Source of the DNA: Bifidobacterium vansinderenii
GTDB lineage: Bacteria > Actinomycetota > Actinomycetes > Actinomycetales > Bifidobacteriaceae
DNA length: 64,000 bases
Direction: 5' to 3'
Assembly (NCBI RefSeq): GCF_002234915.1
Contig: NZ_NEWD01000026.1
Location: 32,696 to 96,695 of the forward strand
This document shows positions 52,315 through 61,517 of this stretch, piece after piece (the stretch's first letter is position 1; each line of letters begins with the position of its first letter). The translations under genes were made by a program, and so were the position numbers. A model generated the notes under the pieces. It worked only from the letters and a program-made list of their open reading frames with translations, made no database searches and was not told the origin of the DNA.

Positions 52315-53480
52315 GCCACGAAGAACCGTCCCGGGAAGCCCTGCGATTTGGCCAGTATCCGCTCCTCGGTGATGATCGCACACTGGAAGTCGAATGATTC
52401 GGCGAGCGCGGCCGCTGATGTGACGAACAACGCCGTGGCCAGTCCGTCCGCCACCATGGTCGGATACGGTTCGGGACTGGCGCTTTCGACCAGCGCCCAT
52501 GATGCGCGTACGTCGTTCGCGGGGAGCCCGTCGATCGCGTTGAGCAGGTGATGGGCCTCGTGTAGGGCCTCGGTCCCTGCCGCGCTCCCTTGTGTCCCGC
52601 TTACCGGCCAGCGCCGGCGGCTCGGTGCCGATGCGCATAGCGATCCGTATGCGAGCTCGAGCAGTCCCACGGCGCGTGTGGTGTCGTCCGGGTCCTCGAG
52701 CGCGATGCGGGCGGGACGTCTTCCGAAGGCAGGGTCCTTGGCGGTGCCGGTGGCGTCAGCGGTCCGCAACGTCGCCGAGGATGGGCTCGTGCCCGAATGC
52801 GACACGGCAGGTCCGGGACTCGTTCTTACGCGCAGATCGCCGCCGGCGTCGATCACATAGTGCAGCGGGCGCGTATTGGCCTGATCGCTGGCGTGCCGTT
52901 CCACCATGCCGCCAAGCAGATCCACCATGTACCCCTTGCCTGCGGCTCCGAAATCCAAGCGCACCGGGCCCGTGGTGATGAGCGTCGTGCCGTCGCGGCG
53001 CACCGAGTCCCAGGTGGCGCGTCCGTGTTCCCGGCCGAGATGCGCGAATGCCCCGGATTCCATGCGAAACGTCAGATTCGCGTCATAGCCCAGACGCGTA
53101 AGGTCCTCGCCCACGCACGGGTCGATTGCACCTTCGGTCGCGGCGAACAGGCGGTCGTAGAACTCGAACAGCGGGCGTGCAAAGTCGGGGAACTCGAACC
53201 GGCCCCCATGCGGGGAACGGGCCATGGCCGAAACGATCGAATCCTCGCGGAACCGCGACAGCGCTCGTTCGAACTCCTCGATGCGTGATGCCATGCGATC
53301 CCGCAGGGAGGAGGTGATCCGCTGTGATGAGGTGATGATGATCCCGCCTCCCAAAGCGTTGGGAAAGCTGACGGCGACGGGGCCTTCCGAAGGCTTTCGG
53401 GACGCGTTCCCGTTCGCGGGGACGCCGGATTCCAAGGGCGTTGATGAACCGTGGCATACGTTTCCGGGGAAGTTCTCCAT
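52311..53480 (-). CDS. apbE: FAD:protein FMN transferase (ApbE)
   Basis: A 389-residue ApbE-family enzyme that attaches FMN to a Ser/Thr of target proteins using FAD and Mg2+. Landmarks are FREDSIVSAMA near 80, TEGAIDPCVGEDLTRLGYD near 115, VRLDFGAAGKGYMVDLLG near 175 and HYVIDAGGDLRVRT near 210. The C-terminal half (ALFVTSAAALAES) completes the fold. No lipoprotein signal is visible, so it acts in the cytoplasm or is exported by another means. It is divergent from an iron-transport operon whose last gene encodes an FMN-binding lipoprotein, its likely substrate. No ribosome-binding site precedes the start, so the N terminus is uncertain. Confidence 0.88.
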   Translation of the reverse strand: MENFPGNVCHGSSTPLESGVPANGNASRKPSEGPVAVSFPNALGGGIIITSSQRITSSLRDRMASRIEEFERALSRFREDSIVSAMARSPHGGRFEFPDFARPLFEFYDRLFAATEGAIDPCVGEDLTRLGYDANLTFRMESGAFAHLGREHGRATWDSVRRDGTTLITTGPVRLDFGAAGKGYMVDLLGGMVERHASDQANTRPLHYVIDAGGDLRVRTSPGPAVSHSGTSPSSATLRTADATGTAKDPAFGRRPARIALEDPDDTTRAVGLLELAYGSLCASAPSRRRWPVSGTQGSAAGTEALHEAHHLLNAIDGLPANDVRASWALVESASPEPYPTMVADGLATALFVTSAAALAESFDFQCAIITEERILAKSQGFPGRFFVA

Positions 53481-53496
53481 GGGTTTTATGGTAGGT

Positions 53497-53572
53497 GCGG
53501 TTCACAAATCGAAGTTACCTGAGCGGCTCCCGCGAATTTCCAATGCTCTTCCGAGGGCATCTTCGATTTGTG
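53497..53572. repeat. Inverted pair related to the 36.8-kb palindrome unit
   Basis: GCGGTTCACAAATCGAAG (53497-53514) and its partial complement CTTCGATTTGTG (53561-53572) share the GGTTCACAAATC core seen four times at 36818-36993. It lies just upstream of the apbE start in the divergent gap to the iron permease. The rest of this 363-bp gap is AT-rich promoter DNA without a gene. Confidence 0.75.
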
Positions 53573-53789
53573 CTATCCCAACTATCGAGACGATTTTTTG
53601 GGCGATGGCCAATAATTTACACAAATGGACAAAACATAAGGCGCACACCGTTTTGTGAGCGCTCACACATCGTCACGCCTCAATTGAGGGCACTAACTAC
53701 CACGTACTCTTAAAAATGTCAAGACTTTCTTTTTCGGAAAAGTGGCTCTAAGTTTCCGTAACGGTTCATGAAAATGCTGTGGAACTATT

Positions 53790-53805
53790 GAAAACATTGG
53801 TTTTC
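53790..53805 (+). promoter_or_regulatory. Palindrome upstream of the iron operon
   Basis: GAAAACATTGGTTTTC (53790-53805) has perfect 6-bp arms and lies 38 bp before the FTR1 start. It does not resemble the Fur or DtxR/IdeR consensus, so the regulator is unknown. Its position in the leader suits an operator. Confidence 0.4.
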
Positions 53806-53843
53806 GAGAGGGGATCCGCAGTGGCGGAAATTGAGAGGAATCT

Positions 53844-55655
53844 ATGCGTTCACTGAGCACGACACTCGTACGCCATGGGCGAAACGCCGTTGCCGGCATC
53901 TCCGGCGGCGCGGTCCGCGGCGTCATTCGTGTCTTCGCGGCCGTGATCATGGCGGTGCTTATGGTGGCGGCGCTCTTCGTGTCCCCGAACGCCGCGCTGG
54001 CCGCGTCCGGCTCCGACGGCGTGCCGACCAAGGCGTCGTTCGACTACACCACGTGGACCCAGATCTCCGACAAGATCGCCGAGCAGCTGAACGAAGGCTC
54101 CACCGACTACAAGAACGGTGACCATTCCGGCGCATCCTCCGCGTTCAACTCCGCCTACAGCATCACCTACGTGTCCACCAACTTCTCCCAGGCCACGATC
54201 GACAAGCTCGGCCAGGAGAAGTTCCAGTCGCAGCAGCAGCAGTTCAACGCGATCAAGTCACTGGCCTACCAGCAGGGCAAGGAAGGCGACATCGACTCCG
54301 GCATCGCCACTCTGACCGCCGACATCGCCGACACCGCGACCCAGCTCGACAACGCCTCCGACCTGCTCAAGCCGCAGGAATACTACACGGCCCGCGCTGA
54401 GAAGACCAACGCCCAGCGCAAGACGCTCGAGGCCAACAAGGTCAACAAGAACACCGGCAAGGGCGACCGCACCTGGACCGACGTGGCCAACGAGATGACC
54501 CCGATCCTCGACAAGGCGCTCAAGGCGGCCAAGGCCGGCGACGGCCGCAAGGGCTCCGACCTCGTCAACAACGCCTACTACCAGTACTACGAGAAGCTCG
54601 GCTTCGAGAAGAACGTGATGAACGCCATCGGCGGCGACCGCGTCTCCAAGGTGGAATCCACGTTCAAGGAGGCCCGCAAGGCCATGGTGGCCGGCACCGA
54701 CGCCACCCCGTACATCACCAGCCTCAAGTCCATGCTGGTGGAGGACGCCGGCAAGCTCGACGGTGGCGCGGCCAACGACGTCAACGGCTTCACCAAGTTC
54801 ATCACCAGCTCCGTCGGCCAGGCCTTCCTGATCCTGATCCGTGAGGGCCTTGAGGCGCTGCTCGTGGTGGCCGCCATCATCGCCTACCTGATCAAGTCCG
54901 AGAACAAGCGCTTCGTCAAGTGGATCTACGTCGGCGTGCTGGCCGGTCTGGCCGGCTCCGGCGTGGTGGCCGTGCTCTTCGGCCTGCTCTTCGGCGGTAG
55001 CGGCCCGATCCAGGAGATCATGGAGGGCGTGTGCGCCCTGATCGCCATGGGCATGCTGCTGTGGACCAGCAACTGGATGCTCAACAAGTCCAGCGTCGAA
55101 GCGTGGAACAAGTACATCAAGAACAAGACCGAGTCCGCAGTGGCATCCGCCGACGCCGTGGCCGCCGCTGGCGAGAAGACGACCGTGGGCACCATGGTCT
55201 CGCTCGCCATGCTGAGCTTCCTCGCCGTGTTCCGCGAGGGCGCCGAAACCGTGATCTTCTACGAGTCGATCTACTCGATGAGCCGTGACTCGCGCGGCAT
55301 GTGGATTGGCGGCATCGCCGCGGCCGTGGTGCTGGTGATCGTGTTCCTGATCATCCGCTTCACCTCCGTGAAGATCCCGATCGGCCCGTTCTTCCTGGTC
55401 ACCTCGATCCTGATGTCCATCCTCGTGGTCGTCTTCGCCGGCGGCGGCGTGCACGCGCTGATCGAAGGCGACGCCCTGGGCGGCATGTACCTCAACGGCG
55501 TGCCCACCAACGACTGGCTCGGCTTCTACCCGTACGTGGAGACCATCGTGGCCCAGGCCCTCGCCGCGGTCGCCGTGATCGCCCTGTTCGTGGTCGGCTT
55601 CATCAAGCAGCGCAAGGCCAAGGCCGAGCTCTCCTCCGCCAAGCCCGCCAAGTAG
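53844..55655 (+). CDS. FTR1/EfeU-type iron permease with long extracytoplasmic domain
   Basis: A 603-residue protein with a signal-like N terminus (VIMAVLMVAALFVSP), an extracytoplasmic helical domain of about 280 residues rich in Lys and Gln, and a C-terminal seven-span FTR1 domain. The two iron-binding REXXE motifs are R333-E337 (REGLE) and R464-E468 (REGAE), as required for iron transport. GAGAGGA precedes ATG 53844. It is followed by a P19-type lipoprotein and exporter-like ABC genes, as in the FTR1/P19 clusters of Campylobacter and other bacteria. It probably brings iron across the membrane after oxidation or reduction at the outer face. Confidence 0.92.
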   Translation: MRSLSTTLVRHGRNAVAGISGGAVRGVIRVFAAVIMAVLMVAALFVSPNAALAASGSDGVPTKASFDYTTWTQISDKIAEQLNEGSTDYKNGDHSGASSAFNSAYSITYVSTNFSQATIDKLGQEKFQSQQQQFNAIKSLAYQQGKEGDIDSGIATLTADIADTATQLDNASDLLKPQEYYTARAEKTNAQRKTLEANKVNKNTGKGDRTWTDVANEMTPILDKALKAAKAGDGRKGSDLVNNAYYQYYEKLGFEKNVMNAIGGDRVSKVESTFKEARKAMVAGTDATPYITSLKSMLVEDAGKLDGGAANDVNGFTKFITSSVGQAFLILIREGLEALLVVAAIIAYLIKSENKRFVKWIYVGVLAGLAGSGVVAVLFGLLFGGSGPIQEIMEGVCALIAMGMLLWTSNWMLNKSSVEAWNKYIKNKTESAVASADAVAAAGEKTTVGTMVSLAMLSFLAVFREGAETVIFYESIYSMSRDSRGMWIGGIAAAVVLVIVFLIIRFTSVKIPIGPFFLVTSILMSILVVVFAGGGVHALIEGDALGGMYLNGVPTNDWLGFYPYVETIVAQALAAVAVIALFVVGFIKQRKAKAELSSAKPAK

Positions 55656-55723
55656 ACGTAGACGCGATCCACGAATACAAACCCAAGATTTTTCCAAAAT
55701 CCCAACAGAAAAGGAAAAGAGAA

Positions 55724-56359
55724 ATGATGAAGAACAAGATCAAGGCTCTGCTGGCCGTCGTGGCCGCCGGTGCCATGGCGTTCTCGCTCGCCGCCTGCGG
55801 CAACTCCAACGCCTCCTCCAGCTCCGACAAGAGCGCTTCCTCCTCCAGCTCCAAGACCACCGAGTCCAAGAGCACCGATGGTGGCGCCGGCTTCGAGGAG
55901 ATCCCGATCGGCGACGACCAGGAGGTCGGCCCGCTGAACGTGGCCGCCGTGTACTTCCAGCCCGTCGACATGTACCCCGAAGGCCAGGGTCTGTCCGCTG
56001 CTGAGTCCAACCTCCACCTCGAGGCCGATATCCACGCCCTGAAGAACAACCAGCTGGGCTACGCCGAGGGCGAGTTCATCCCGAAGCTGACCGTGGACTA
56101 CAAGATCGAAGACAAGAACGATCCGAACAACGTGCAGCAGGGTACGTTCATGGAAATGAACGCCGACGACGGCCCGCACTACGGCGCCAACCTGAAGCTC
56201 GACAAGGACGGCGAGTACAAGCTCACCTTCACCATCCACTCCCCGCAGGAGAACGGCTGGACCCTGCACGTGGATCCCGAGACCGGTGTGAAGGGCCGCT
56301 TCTGGACCGAGCCGCTGACCGCCTCCTTCGATTGGGACTACACCGTTCACCAGTGGTGA
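55724..56359 (+). CDS. P19-type iron-binding lipoprotein
   Basis: A 211-residue protein with lipoprotein signal FSLAACGNS (lipidated Cys25) and a serine-rich spacer (about 29-50). The rest matches the P19/Tp34 family: LHLEADIHALKNNQLGYAEG, FMEMNADDGPHYGANL and HSPQENGWTLHVDPETG carry the conserved His, Met and Glu residues used to bind copper and iron. It should hand iron to the FTR1 permease encoded 68 bp upstream. AAAGGAAAAG precedes the start. A strong hairpin lies between it and the next gene, suggesting it is made at higher level. Confidence 0.9.
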   Translation: MMKNKIKALLAVVAAGAMAFSLAACGNSNASSSSDKSASSSSSKTTESKSTDGGAGFEEIPIGDDQEVGPLNVAAVYFQPVDMYPEGQGLSAAESNLHLEADIHALKNNQLGYAEGEFIPKLTVDYKIEDKNDPNNVQQGTFMEMNADDGPHYGANLKLDKDGEYKLTFTIHSPQENGWTLHVDPETGVKGRFWTEPLTASFDWDYTVHQW

Positions 56360-56437
56360 TCGCGGTACCATTCGCAAATAGCGTGAGGTAACGTTCCGAC
56401 GCGCCCCGCAAGGGGCTGATCGGGAACTTACACCCCA

Positions 56438-56489
56438 GGGCATTCCGCCGATTCGCTCCCCACGAGGGAGGTGAATCGCCGGAATGCCC
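56438..56489 (+). terminator. Terminator/attenuator after the P19 gene
   Basis: Arms GGGCATTCCGCCGATTC (56438-56454) and GAATCGCCGGAATGCCC (56473-56489) pair at nearly every base, followed within 8 bases by GTTTTT. It lies in the 230-bp gap before the DUF2318 gene and would limit readthrough. Confidence 0.75.
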
Positions 56490-56589
56490 TCTACGCGTTT
56501 TTGGATGGAAACGCGCAAAACAGCGTGACGTGACACAAACGTGACGCACCACAACGCACAACTGAACATCAACAACGAAAGGCTGATGA

Positions 56590-57861
56590 ATGCTTGGACA
56601 ATATGTGCAGGCGTTGCCGGGTATGCTGTCGCCATGCCTGCTGGTCATGGTGATGAGCGTACTGCTCACCGTGGGTGAGGGACGCGACAAACCGAAAAGC
56701 GCGAACTGGCGTCTCATCGGCCTGATCCTGGGCCTGCTTGGCGCACTCGTGTTCGCCACGCTGCGCGGCACGGCCGTCATCGATCGTCGTTCCACGGTGA
56801 ACCTGCCGGCGCTGATCCTCGCGGTCGTGTTCGACGTGGCCATGATCGCCGTCGTACTCACCGCACACAGACTCACGAAGAACTGGCATGACCATCCGGT
56901 CGCACTGCACCTCGGCAACTTCGCCGCCGCGGCCGGCATCGCATGCACCACCTTCTACATCACGCCCGACGTGATCCTGCAGCTGACCAACTTCGTGGAG
57001 ACCGGCAAGTCGCCGTTCACCTCCGAAATGCTGCTGCGCGCGCTCGGCTTCCTGCTCGGCGTGGGCACCGCCATCGTCACGGCGGCCATTTTCCGCACGA
57101 TGCGCTCCACGGCCGTTCGCGCGTCGTTCACCGCGGCGGCGCTGCTGCTGGTCGTGCTGATCCTCATTCGTCACCTGACCGACCTGTTCTCGCTGATGAT
57201 GAACATGCTGATCCTGGTGCTGCACGGTCCGGCGTTCCGCGCCCTCATCTTCTTCCACAACCACGAGATTCAGTTCACGCTCGCGCAGGCGCTCGTGTTC
57301 GTCATCCCCGTCGTCGCATCGCTGATCGCCGGATTCAGGATGCCGAGGACCGGCGCAAATGAGGCCATCGCCCGTACGCACATCGCGTTCAAGCGTCGCG
57401 CGCTGGCGGCCAGCGTGTGGAGTCTCGTCGCCATGATCGGCGTGACCGTGGCGCTCACGTTCGGCGTGTACGAGAACAACAAGGTGCCCGAGCTTTCGCC
57501 GCCGGAACCGTATTCGCTGAGCAAGGGCGTGGCCACGATCAACTTCTCCCAGGTGGAGGACGGCCATCTGCACCGCTTTGAATACAAGGCGAAGGACGGC
57601 ACCACCATGCGTTTCATCATCATCAAGAAGAACGGCGGCGCGTACGGCATCGGTCTGGACGCGTGCGAGACGTGCGGCGACGCCGGCTACTACGAGGAGA
57701 ACGGCAAGATCATCTGCAAGCGCTGCGACGTGGCGATCAACCTCGCCACCATCGGCTTCAAGGGCGGTTGCAACCCGATCCCGTTCAACTACAAGATCGG
57801 CAACGGCAAGATCACCATCCAGACGGCGGATCTCGACGCGCTGTCGCAGCACTTCAAGTAA
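56590..57861 (+). CDS. DUF2318 membrane protein with cysteine pairs
   Basis: This 423-residue protein has about eight hydrophobic segments (1-300) and a C-terminal extracytoplasmic DUF2318 domain. The cysteines are arranged CETC (359-362), CKRC (376-379) and C394 in GGCNPI, consistent with metal, heme or Fe-S binding, or with thiol redox chemistry. Counterparts sit in FTR1/P19 clusters elsewhere (for example Cj1660 in Campylobacter). It may reduce iron or pass electrons across the membrane. A strong ribosome-binding site precedes ATG 56590. The membrane half is rich in histidine (HRLTKNWHDHP, FFHNHE), which could hold heme. Confidence 0.8.
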   Translation: MLGQYVQALPGMLSPCLLVMVMSVLLTVGEGRDKPKSANWRLIGLILGLLGALVFATLRGTAVIDRRSTVNLPALILAVVFDVAMIAVVLTAHRLTKNWHDHPVALHLGNFAAAAGIACTTFYITPDVILQLTNFVETGKSPFTSEMLLRALGFLLGVGTAIVTAAIFRTMRSTAVRASFTAAALLLVVLILIRHLTDLFSLMMNMLILVLHGPAFRALIFFHNHEIQFTLAQALVFVIPVVASLIAGFRMPRTGANEAIARTHIAFKRRALAASVWSLVAMIGVTVALTFGVYENNKVPELSPPEPYSLSKGVATINFSQVEDGHLHRFEYKAKDGTTMRFIIIKKNGGAYGIGLDACETCGDAGYYEENGKIICKRCDVAINLATIGFKGGCNPIPFNYKIGNGKITIQTADLDALSQHFK

Positions 57862-57874
57862 GGGGAGGTGAAGC

Positions 57875-59230
57875 GTGTTCTTTCTTCGTATGATTTTCCG
57901 GTCGTTCAGCAGGCAGTTCAAACGTCGTCTGCTGATCGCCGTCACCGTGTGCCTGTCCGCCACGGTGAGCGTGGCCATGCTCGGCGTGGTGTTCGACGTG
58001 GGCGACAAGCTCAACGCCGAACTCTCGACGTACGGTTCCAACATCACCGTGCAGCCGAAGTCCGACGCCGTGATCTCCGATCTGTATTCCACGGATGACG
58101 CGGCGGGCGCGGCCGGCACGTCCGATTCGACGGGCGGCTCCGGCACGACCAGCGATCCCACGTCGTTCCTCAAGGAGTCGGACGCCAAGAACATCAAGAC
58201 GATCTTCTGGGCGTTTAACATCACCAACTTCGCGCCGCAGCTCAACATCCACGCGAACGCCGGCGTGAACAGCGGCAGCGGTCAGGTCAGCATCCCGATC
58301 GTGGGCACGTGGTTCAACAAGACGCTCAAGCTCGACACGGGCGAATCCACCGTGGTGGGCGTGCAGGGTATGCGTTCGTGGTGGACCGTGCAGGGCGCAT
58401 GGCCCAAGGACGACACCGATCAGGCGATGATCGGCGTGAACCTGGCCGATAAGCTCGGCGTGAAGATCGGCGATACGCTCACGCTGACCAAGACCACCGC
58501 GTCCGGCGTGAACAACGTGCAGTCGGTGAAGATCGTCGGCACGTATGACTCCGGCGACGACGCGGCCAACTCGCTGTACATGGCGAGCTCGGTGGCGCAG
58601 ACGCTGGCCGACCTGCCCGACTCGGTCGACAAGATCGAGGTCAAGGCGCTCACCACGCCGGAGAACGATCTGGCGCGCAAGGCCGCCAAGAACCCGGCCG
58701 CGCTGACGTCCGAGGAGTGGGAGACCTGGTACTGCACCGCGTACGCGAGCTCGATCGCCTACCAGATCGAGGAGGTCATCCCCGGTTCGGTGGCCAAGCA
58801 GGTGCGGCAGGTGGCCGCGCTGCAGGGCGACGTGATGAACAAGACCCGTGCCGTGATGATCCTCATGACCGCGCTGAGTCTGGTCGCCGCCGCCATCGCC
58901 GTGGCGAACCTGATGGCCGCGTCGATCGGCGAGCGCGGCAACGAGCTGGCGCTGCTCAAGGCCATCGGCGCCACGGACGGCGCGGTGTCCCGCCTGATGC
59001 TGGCCGAGACGGCGGTGATCTCGCTTGTGGGTGCGATCATCGGCGCCGGTCTGGGCTCGGGCGTGGCGCAGATCGTGGGGCAGGTGGTGTTCGGTTCGGG
59101 CATCACGATGCGACCCATGGTGTTCGTGCTGGTGTTCGTGCTGCTGGCCATTACGATTCTCATCGCCTCGGTGTCGTCGATCCGTTCGATCCTGAGGCTG
59201 CGTCCCGCGGAGGTGCTGCATGGCCGCTGA
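57875..59230 (+). CDS. FtsX-like ABC permease 1 of the iron locus
   Basis: A 451-residue MacB/FtsX-type permease: one N-terminal helix (about 18-38), an extracytoplasmic domain of about 270 residues with a serine/threonine/glycine-rich insert, and three C-terminal helices containing ASIGERGNELALLKAIGATD. It begins with GTG at 57875, behind GGGGAGGTG that follows the previous stop. The next permease starts inside its 3' end (11-bp overlap). Such pairs with an ATPase are found in FTR1/P19 loci; their cargo is unknown. Confidence 0.88.
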   Translation: MFFLRMIFRSFSRQFKRRLLIAVTVCLSATVSVAMLGVVFDVGDKLNAELSTYGSNITVQPKSDAVISDLYSTDDAAGAAGTSDSTGGSGTTSDPTSFLKESDAKNIKTIFWAFNITNFAPQLNIHANAGVNSGSGQVSIPIVGTWFNKTLKLDTGESTVVGVQGMRSWWTVQGAWPKDDTDQAMIGVNLADKLGVKIGDTLTLTKTTASGVNNVQSVKIVGTYDSGDDAANSLYMASSVAQTLADLPDSVDKIEVKALTTPENDLARKAAKNPAALTSEEWETWYCTAYASSIAYQIEEVIPGSVAKQVRQVAALQGDVMNKTRAVMILMTALSLVAAAIAVANLMAASIGERGNELALLKAIGATDGAVSRLMLAETAVISLVGAIIGAGLGSGVAQIVGQVVFGSGITMRPMVFVLVFVLLAITILIASVSSIRSILRLRPAEVLHGR

Positions 59231-60569
59231 TAGCAACAAGATTCGCAAGCCGATGACCAATCGGCGCATGTTCTTCGCCATGATCTTCGGCGCGGTGTTC
59301 CGTCGTCGTTCGCGCGCCGTCATGGCCGTGGTCTCGTCGATGGTGGGTGCGGCGACGCTGTTCTGTCTGGCCGCCGTATGCCTGGTGGTGCCGCAGCAGA
59401 TGAGCGCGGAGATGCGCGCGTACGGCGCGAACCTGATCGTGACGCCGAACGAGGCGTCGAGCGCCGCCGGACTGAGCGCAGACACGGTCGCGGCCGTGGA
59501 GAAGACGGTCAAGGCCGACGGGTCCGCAAAGTCCGCCACCTACCGTTACGAGACGGTGCGCATCAACTCGGCGCCGTACGTGCTCGGCGGCATCGACGTG
59601 AATCAGGTGCGCGACCTCAATCGTCATTGGGTGGTCGACGGCAAGTGGCCGAGCGAGGGCCGTGTGCTTGTGGGCCGTGATGTGGCCGATTCCATGGGAC
59701 TGGAAATCGGTTCGGCGATCAAGATCGCATATCGCGCGTCGGACAATGCGGCCGGGGCAAGCTCGTCCGGCACGTCTGGTTCTGCCGGCTCGAACGCCAC
59801 CGCTGTGCCGAACGACGGTACTTCGTCGGCGTCCGGCACGACCGCGGGCACGACGTCCGCGGAAACGCAGGCGCAGTCCACCGGCCAGTCGTCACGCGAC
59901 GGACGTGTGTCCACCGACATCCTCAACACCGACGGCACCGAATTCCGCGTGGCCGGCATCGTCGACACCGGCGGCAGCGAGGACGAGATCGTGTACGCCA
60001 CGAACGACGACCTGACCAAACTGGCCGGTGAGCGCGGCAGCGACGTGATCGAGTTCTCCTCCGAAGCGTCGGCCGATCAGCTCACGCAGCTGGTCAATCG
60101 AATCAACAAAACGTCGTCGCTGGGCGTGAAGGCACAGCAGGTCAGCAAGATCACGTCGTCGAACACGCGCATCATCACCATGCTGCAGACGCTGTTCTGG
60201 CTGGTCTCGGTCGTGGTGCTGGTGCTGACGCTCGTGGGCGTGAGCACGACCATGGCGTCGATCGTCTCGCAGCGCCGCAACGAGATCGGCCTGCGCAAGG
60301 CGCTGGGCGCAAGCTCCGCGTCGGTCGGTGCCGAATTCTACGTGGAGTCGGCGCTCTACGGTCTGCTCGGCGGCGTGGTGGGCACCGGCATCGGCTACGT
60401 GTTCGCGCGCGTGCTATGCCAGACCGTGTTCGAACGTTCGCTGTCGTTCAACTGGCTGCTGGGATTGGCGTCGGTGGCGCTCAGCGTGCTGATCGCCGTG
60501 GTCGCGTCGATCGTGCCCGTGCGCCGCGCCTCCCGCATCGACCCCGCCATCGTGCTGCGCGAGGAATAA
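59220..60569 (+). CDS. FtsX-like ABC permease 2 of the iron locus
   Basis: A 449-residue protein with the same layout as the previous permease: N-terminal helix, external domain with a long serine/glycine/threonine-rich segment (about 180-225), then SIVSQRRNEIGLRKALGASS and two terminal helices. The two permeases are about equal in length and diverged paralogues. It overlaps the end of the first gene by 11 bp, so translation is coupled. It precedes the ATPase by 33 bp. Confidence 0.88.
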   Translation: MAADSNKIRKPMTNRRMFFAMIFGAVFRRRSRAVMAVVSSMVGAATLFCLAAVCLVVPQQMSAEMRAYGANLIVTPNEASSAAGLSADTVAAVEKTVKADGSAKSATYRYETVRINSAPYVLGGIDVNQVRDLNRHWVVDGKWPSEGRVLVGRDVADSMGLEIGSAIKIAYRASDNAAGASSSGTSGSAGSNATAVPNDGTSSASGTTAGTTSAETQAQSTGQSSRDGRVSTDILNTDGTEFRVAGIVDTGGSEDEIVYATNDDLTKLAGERGSDVIEFSSEASADQLTQLVNRINKTSSLGVKAQQVSKITSSNTRIITMLQTLFWLVSVVVLVLTLVGVSTTMASIVSQRRNEIGLRKALGASSASVGAEFYVESALYGLLGGVVGTGIGYVFARVLCQTVFERSLSFNWLLGLASVALSVLIAVVASIVPVRRASRIDPAIVLREE

Positions 60570-60602
60570 ACCGTCAATCCCAAACCGTCAAAAGGATCTC
60601 CA

Positions 60603-61400
60603 ATGCTTCTAGAACTCGACCACATCTCCAAGATCTACGGCTCGCTGCACGCCGTGGACGACCTGTCCCTCACCGTGCCGGAAGGCGAATGGCTCGCCAT
60701 CGTCGGCTCATCCGGCTCCGGCAAGACCACGCTGATGAACATGATCGGCTGCATGGACACTCCGAGCAAGGGTTCCGTCTCGCTCGAGGGGCGCAAGCTC
60801 GAGGACCTCAACGCCACGCAGCTGGCCGACGTGCGCAAGAACCTGATCGGCCTCGTGTTCCAGAAGTTCTATCTGGTGCCGCACCTGACGGCCGTTGAAA
60901 ACGTGATGGTCGCGCAGTACTACCATTCGGTGGTCAACGAGAAGGAGGCGCTCGAGGCGCTGGACCGCGTGGGCCTCAAGGATCGTGCTCACCACCTGCC
61001 GGGCCAGCTGTCCGGTGGCGAGCAGCAGCGAGTGTGCATCGCTCGCGCGCTCATCAACTGCCCGAAGCTGATCCTCGCCGACGAGCCCACCGGCAACCTG
61101 GACGAGAAGAACGAGAAGATCGTGCTCGACCTGTTCCGCCAGCTGCACGAGCAGGGCACCACGATCATCGTCGTGACGCACGACGCGCTGGTCGCCAGCT
61201 GCGCCGAACGTGAGATCATGCTCAACCACGGCGTGCTCGTGGGCGAGAAGTGGAACGACGAGGACGCGCGCGCCAAGTACGAGGCGGCCGGCGGCAAGCC
61301 TGCATCCACGGGCAGCAAGGCCGAAGGCGCGCAGACCGGCGAGACCGCGATCGGGTTCGCCGACCCGACCAAGGCCGCCAAGACCGGCGGTGAGGAGTAG
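60603..61400 (+). CDS. ABC transporter ATPase of the iron locus (MacB/LolD type)
   Basis: A 265-residue ATPase with Walker [13 protein letters not shown]-loop [10 protein letters not shown], signature [16 protein letters not shown] and Walker [13 protein letters not shown], as in the MacB/LolD group that works with FtsX-like permeases. A C-terminal tail of about 40 residues (rich in alanine, glycine and lysine) is extra. It has its own ribosome-binding site (AAAAGGATCTCC) and follows the permease genes directly. It would power the pair above, moving an unknown substrate between the membrane and the outside. Confidence 0.9.
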   Translation: MLLELDHISKIYGSLHAVDDLSLTVPEGEWLAIVGSSGSGKTTLMNMIGCMDTPSKGSVSLEGRKLEDLNATQLADVRKNLIGLVFQKFYLVPHLTAVENVMVAQYYHSVVNEKEALEALDRVGLKDRAHHLPGQLSGGEQQRVCIARALINCPKLILADEPTGNLDEKNEKIVLDLFRQLHEQGTTIIVVTHDALVASCAEREIMLNHGVLVGEKWNDEDARAKYEAAGGKPASTGSKAEGAQTGETAIGFADPTKAAKTGGEE

Positions 61401-61415
61401 ATCCGTGTTTCGGTG

Positions 61416-61474
61416 CTTTACTGCATCAAACGGTCGCTTTTTCGGCCGATTTGCGACCGTTTGATGCAGTAAAG
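61416..61474. repeat. Perfect 22-bp hairpin within the iron operon
   Basis: Arms 61416-61437 and 61453-61474 are exact complements (left arm starts CTTTACTGCATCAAACGG) around a 15-base T-rich loop. It separates the ATPase gene from the FMN-binding lipoprotein gene by 117 bp and could attenuate transcription or mark a repeat insertion. Confidence 0.75.
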
Positions 61475-61517
61475 TGCGGAAAAGTGCGGATAGGCAATCA
61501 ACAGGGGAGGAACTGAC

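Noticed and set aside
53690..53843. Fur or DtxR/IdeR box before the iron operon
   Set aside because: No stretch resembles either consensus; only the unrelated palindrome at 53790-53805 was found.
54258..55697. Long minus-strand open frame opposite the FTR1 permease
   Set aside because: Shadow frame; the plus-strand protein has both REXXE motifs and a ribosome-binding site.
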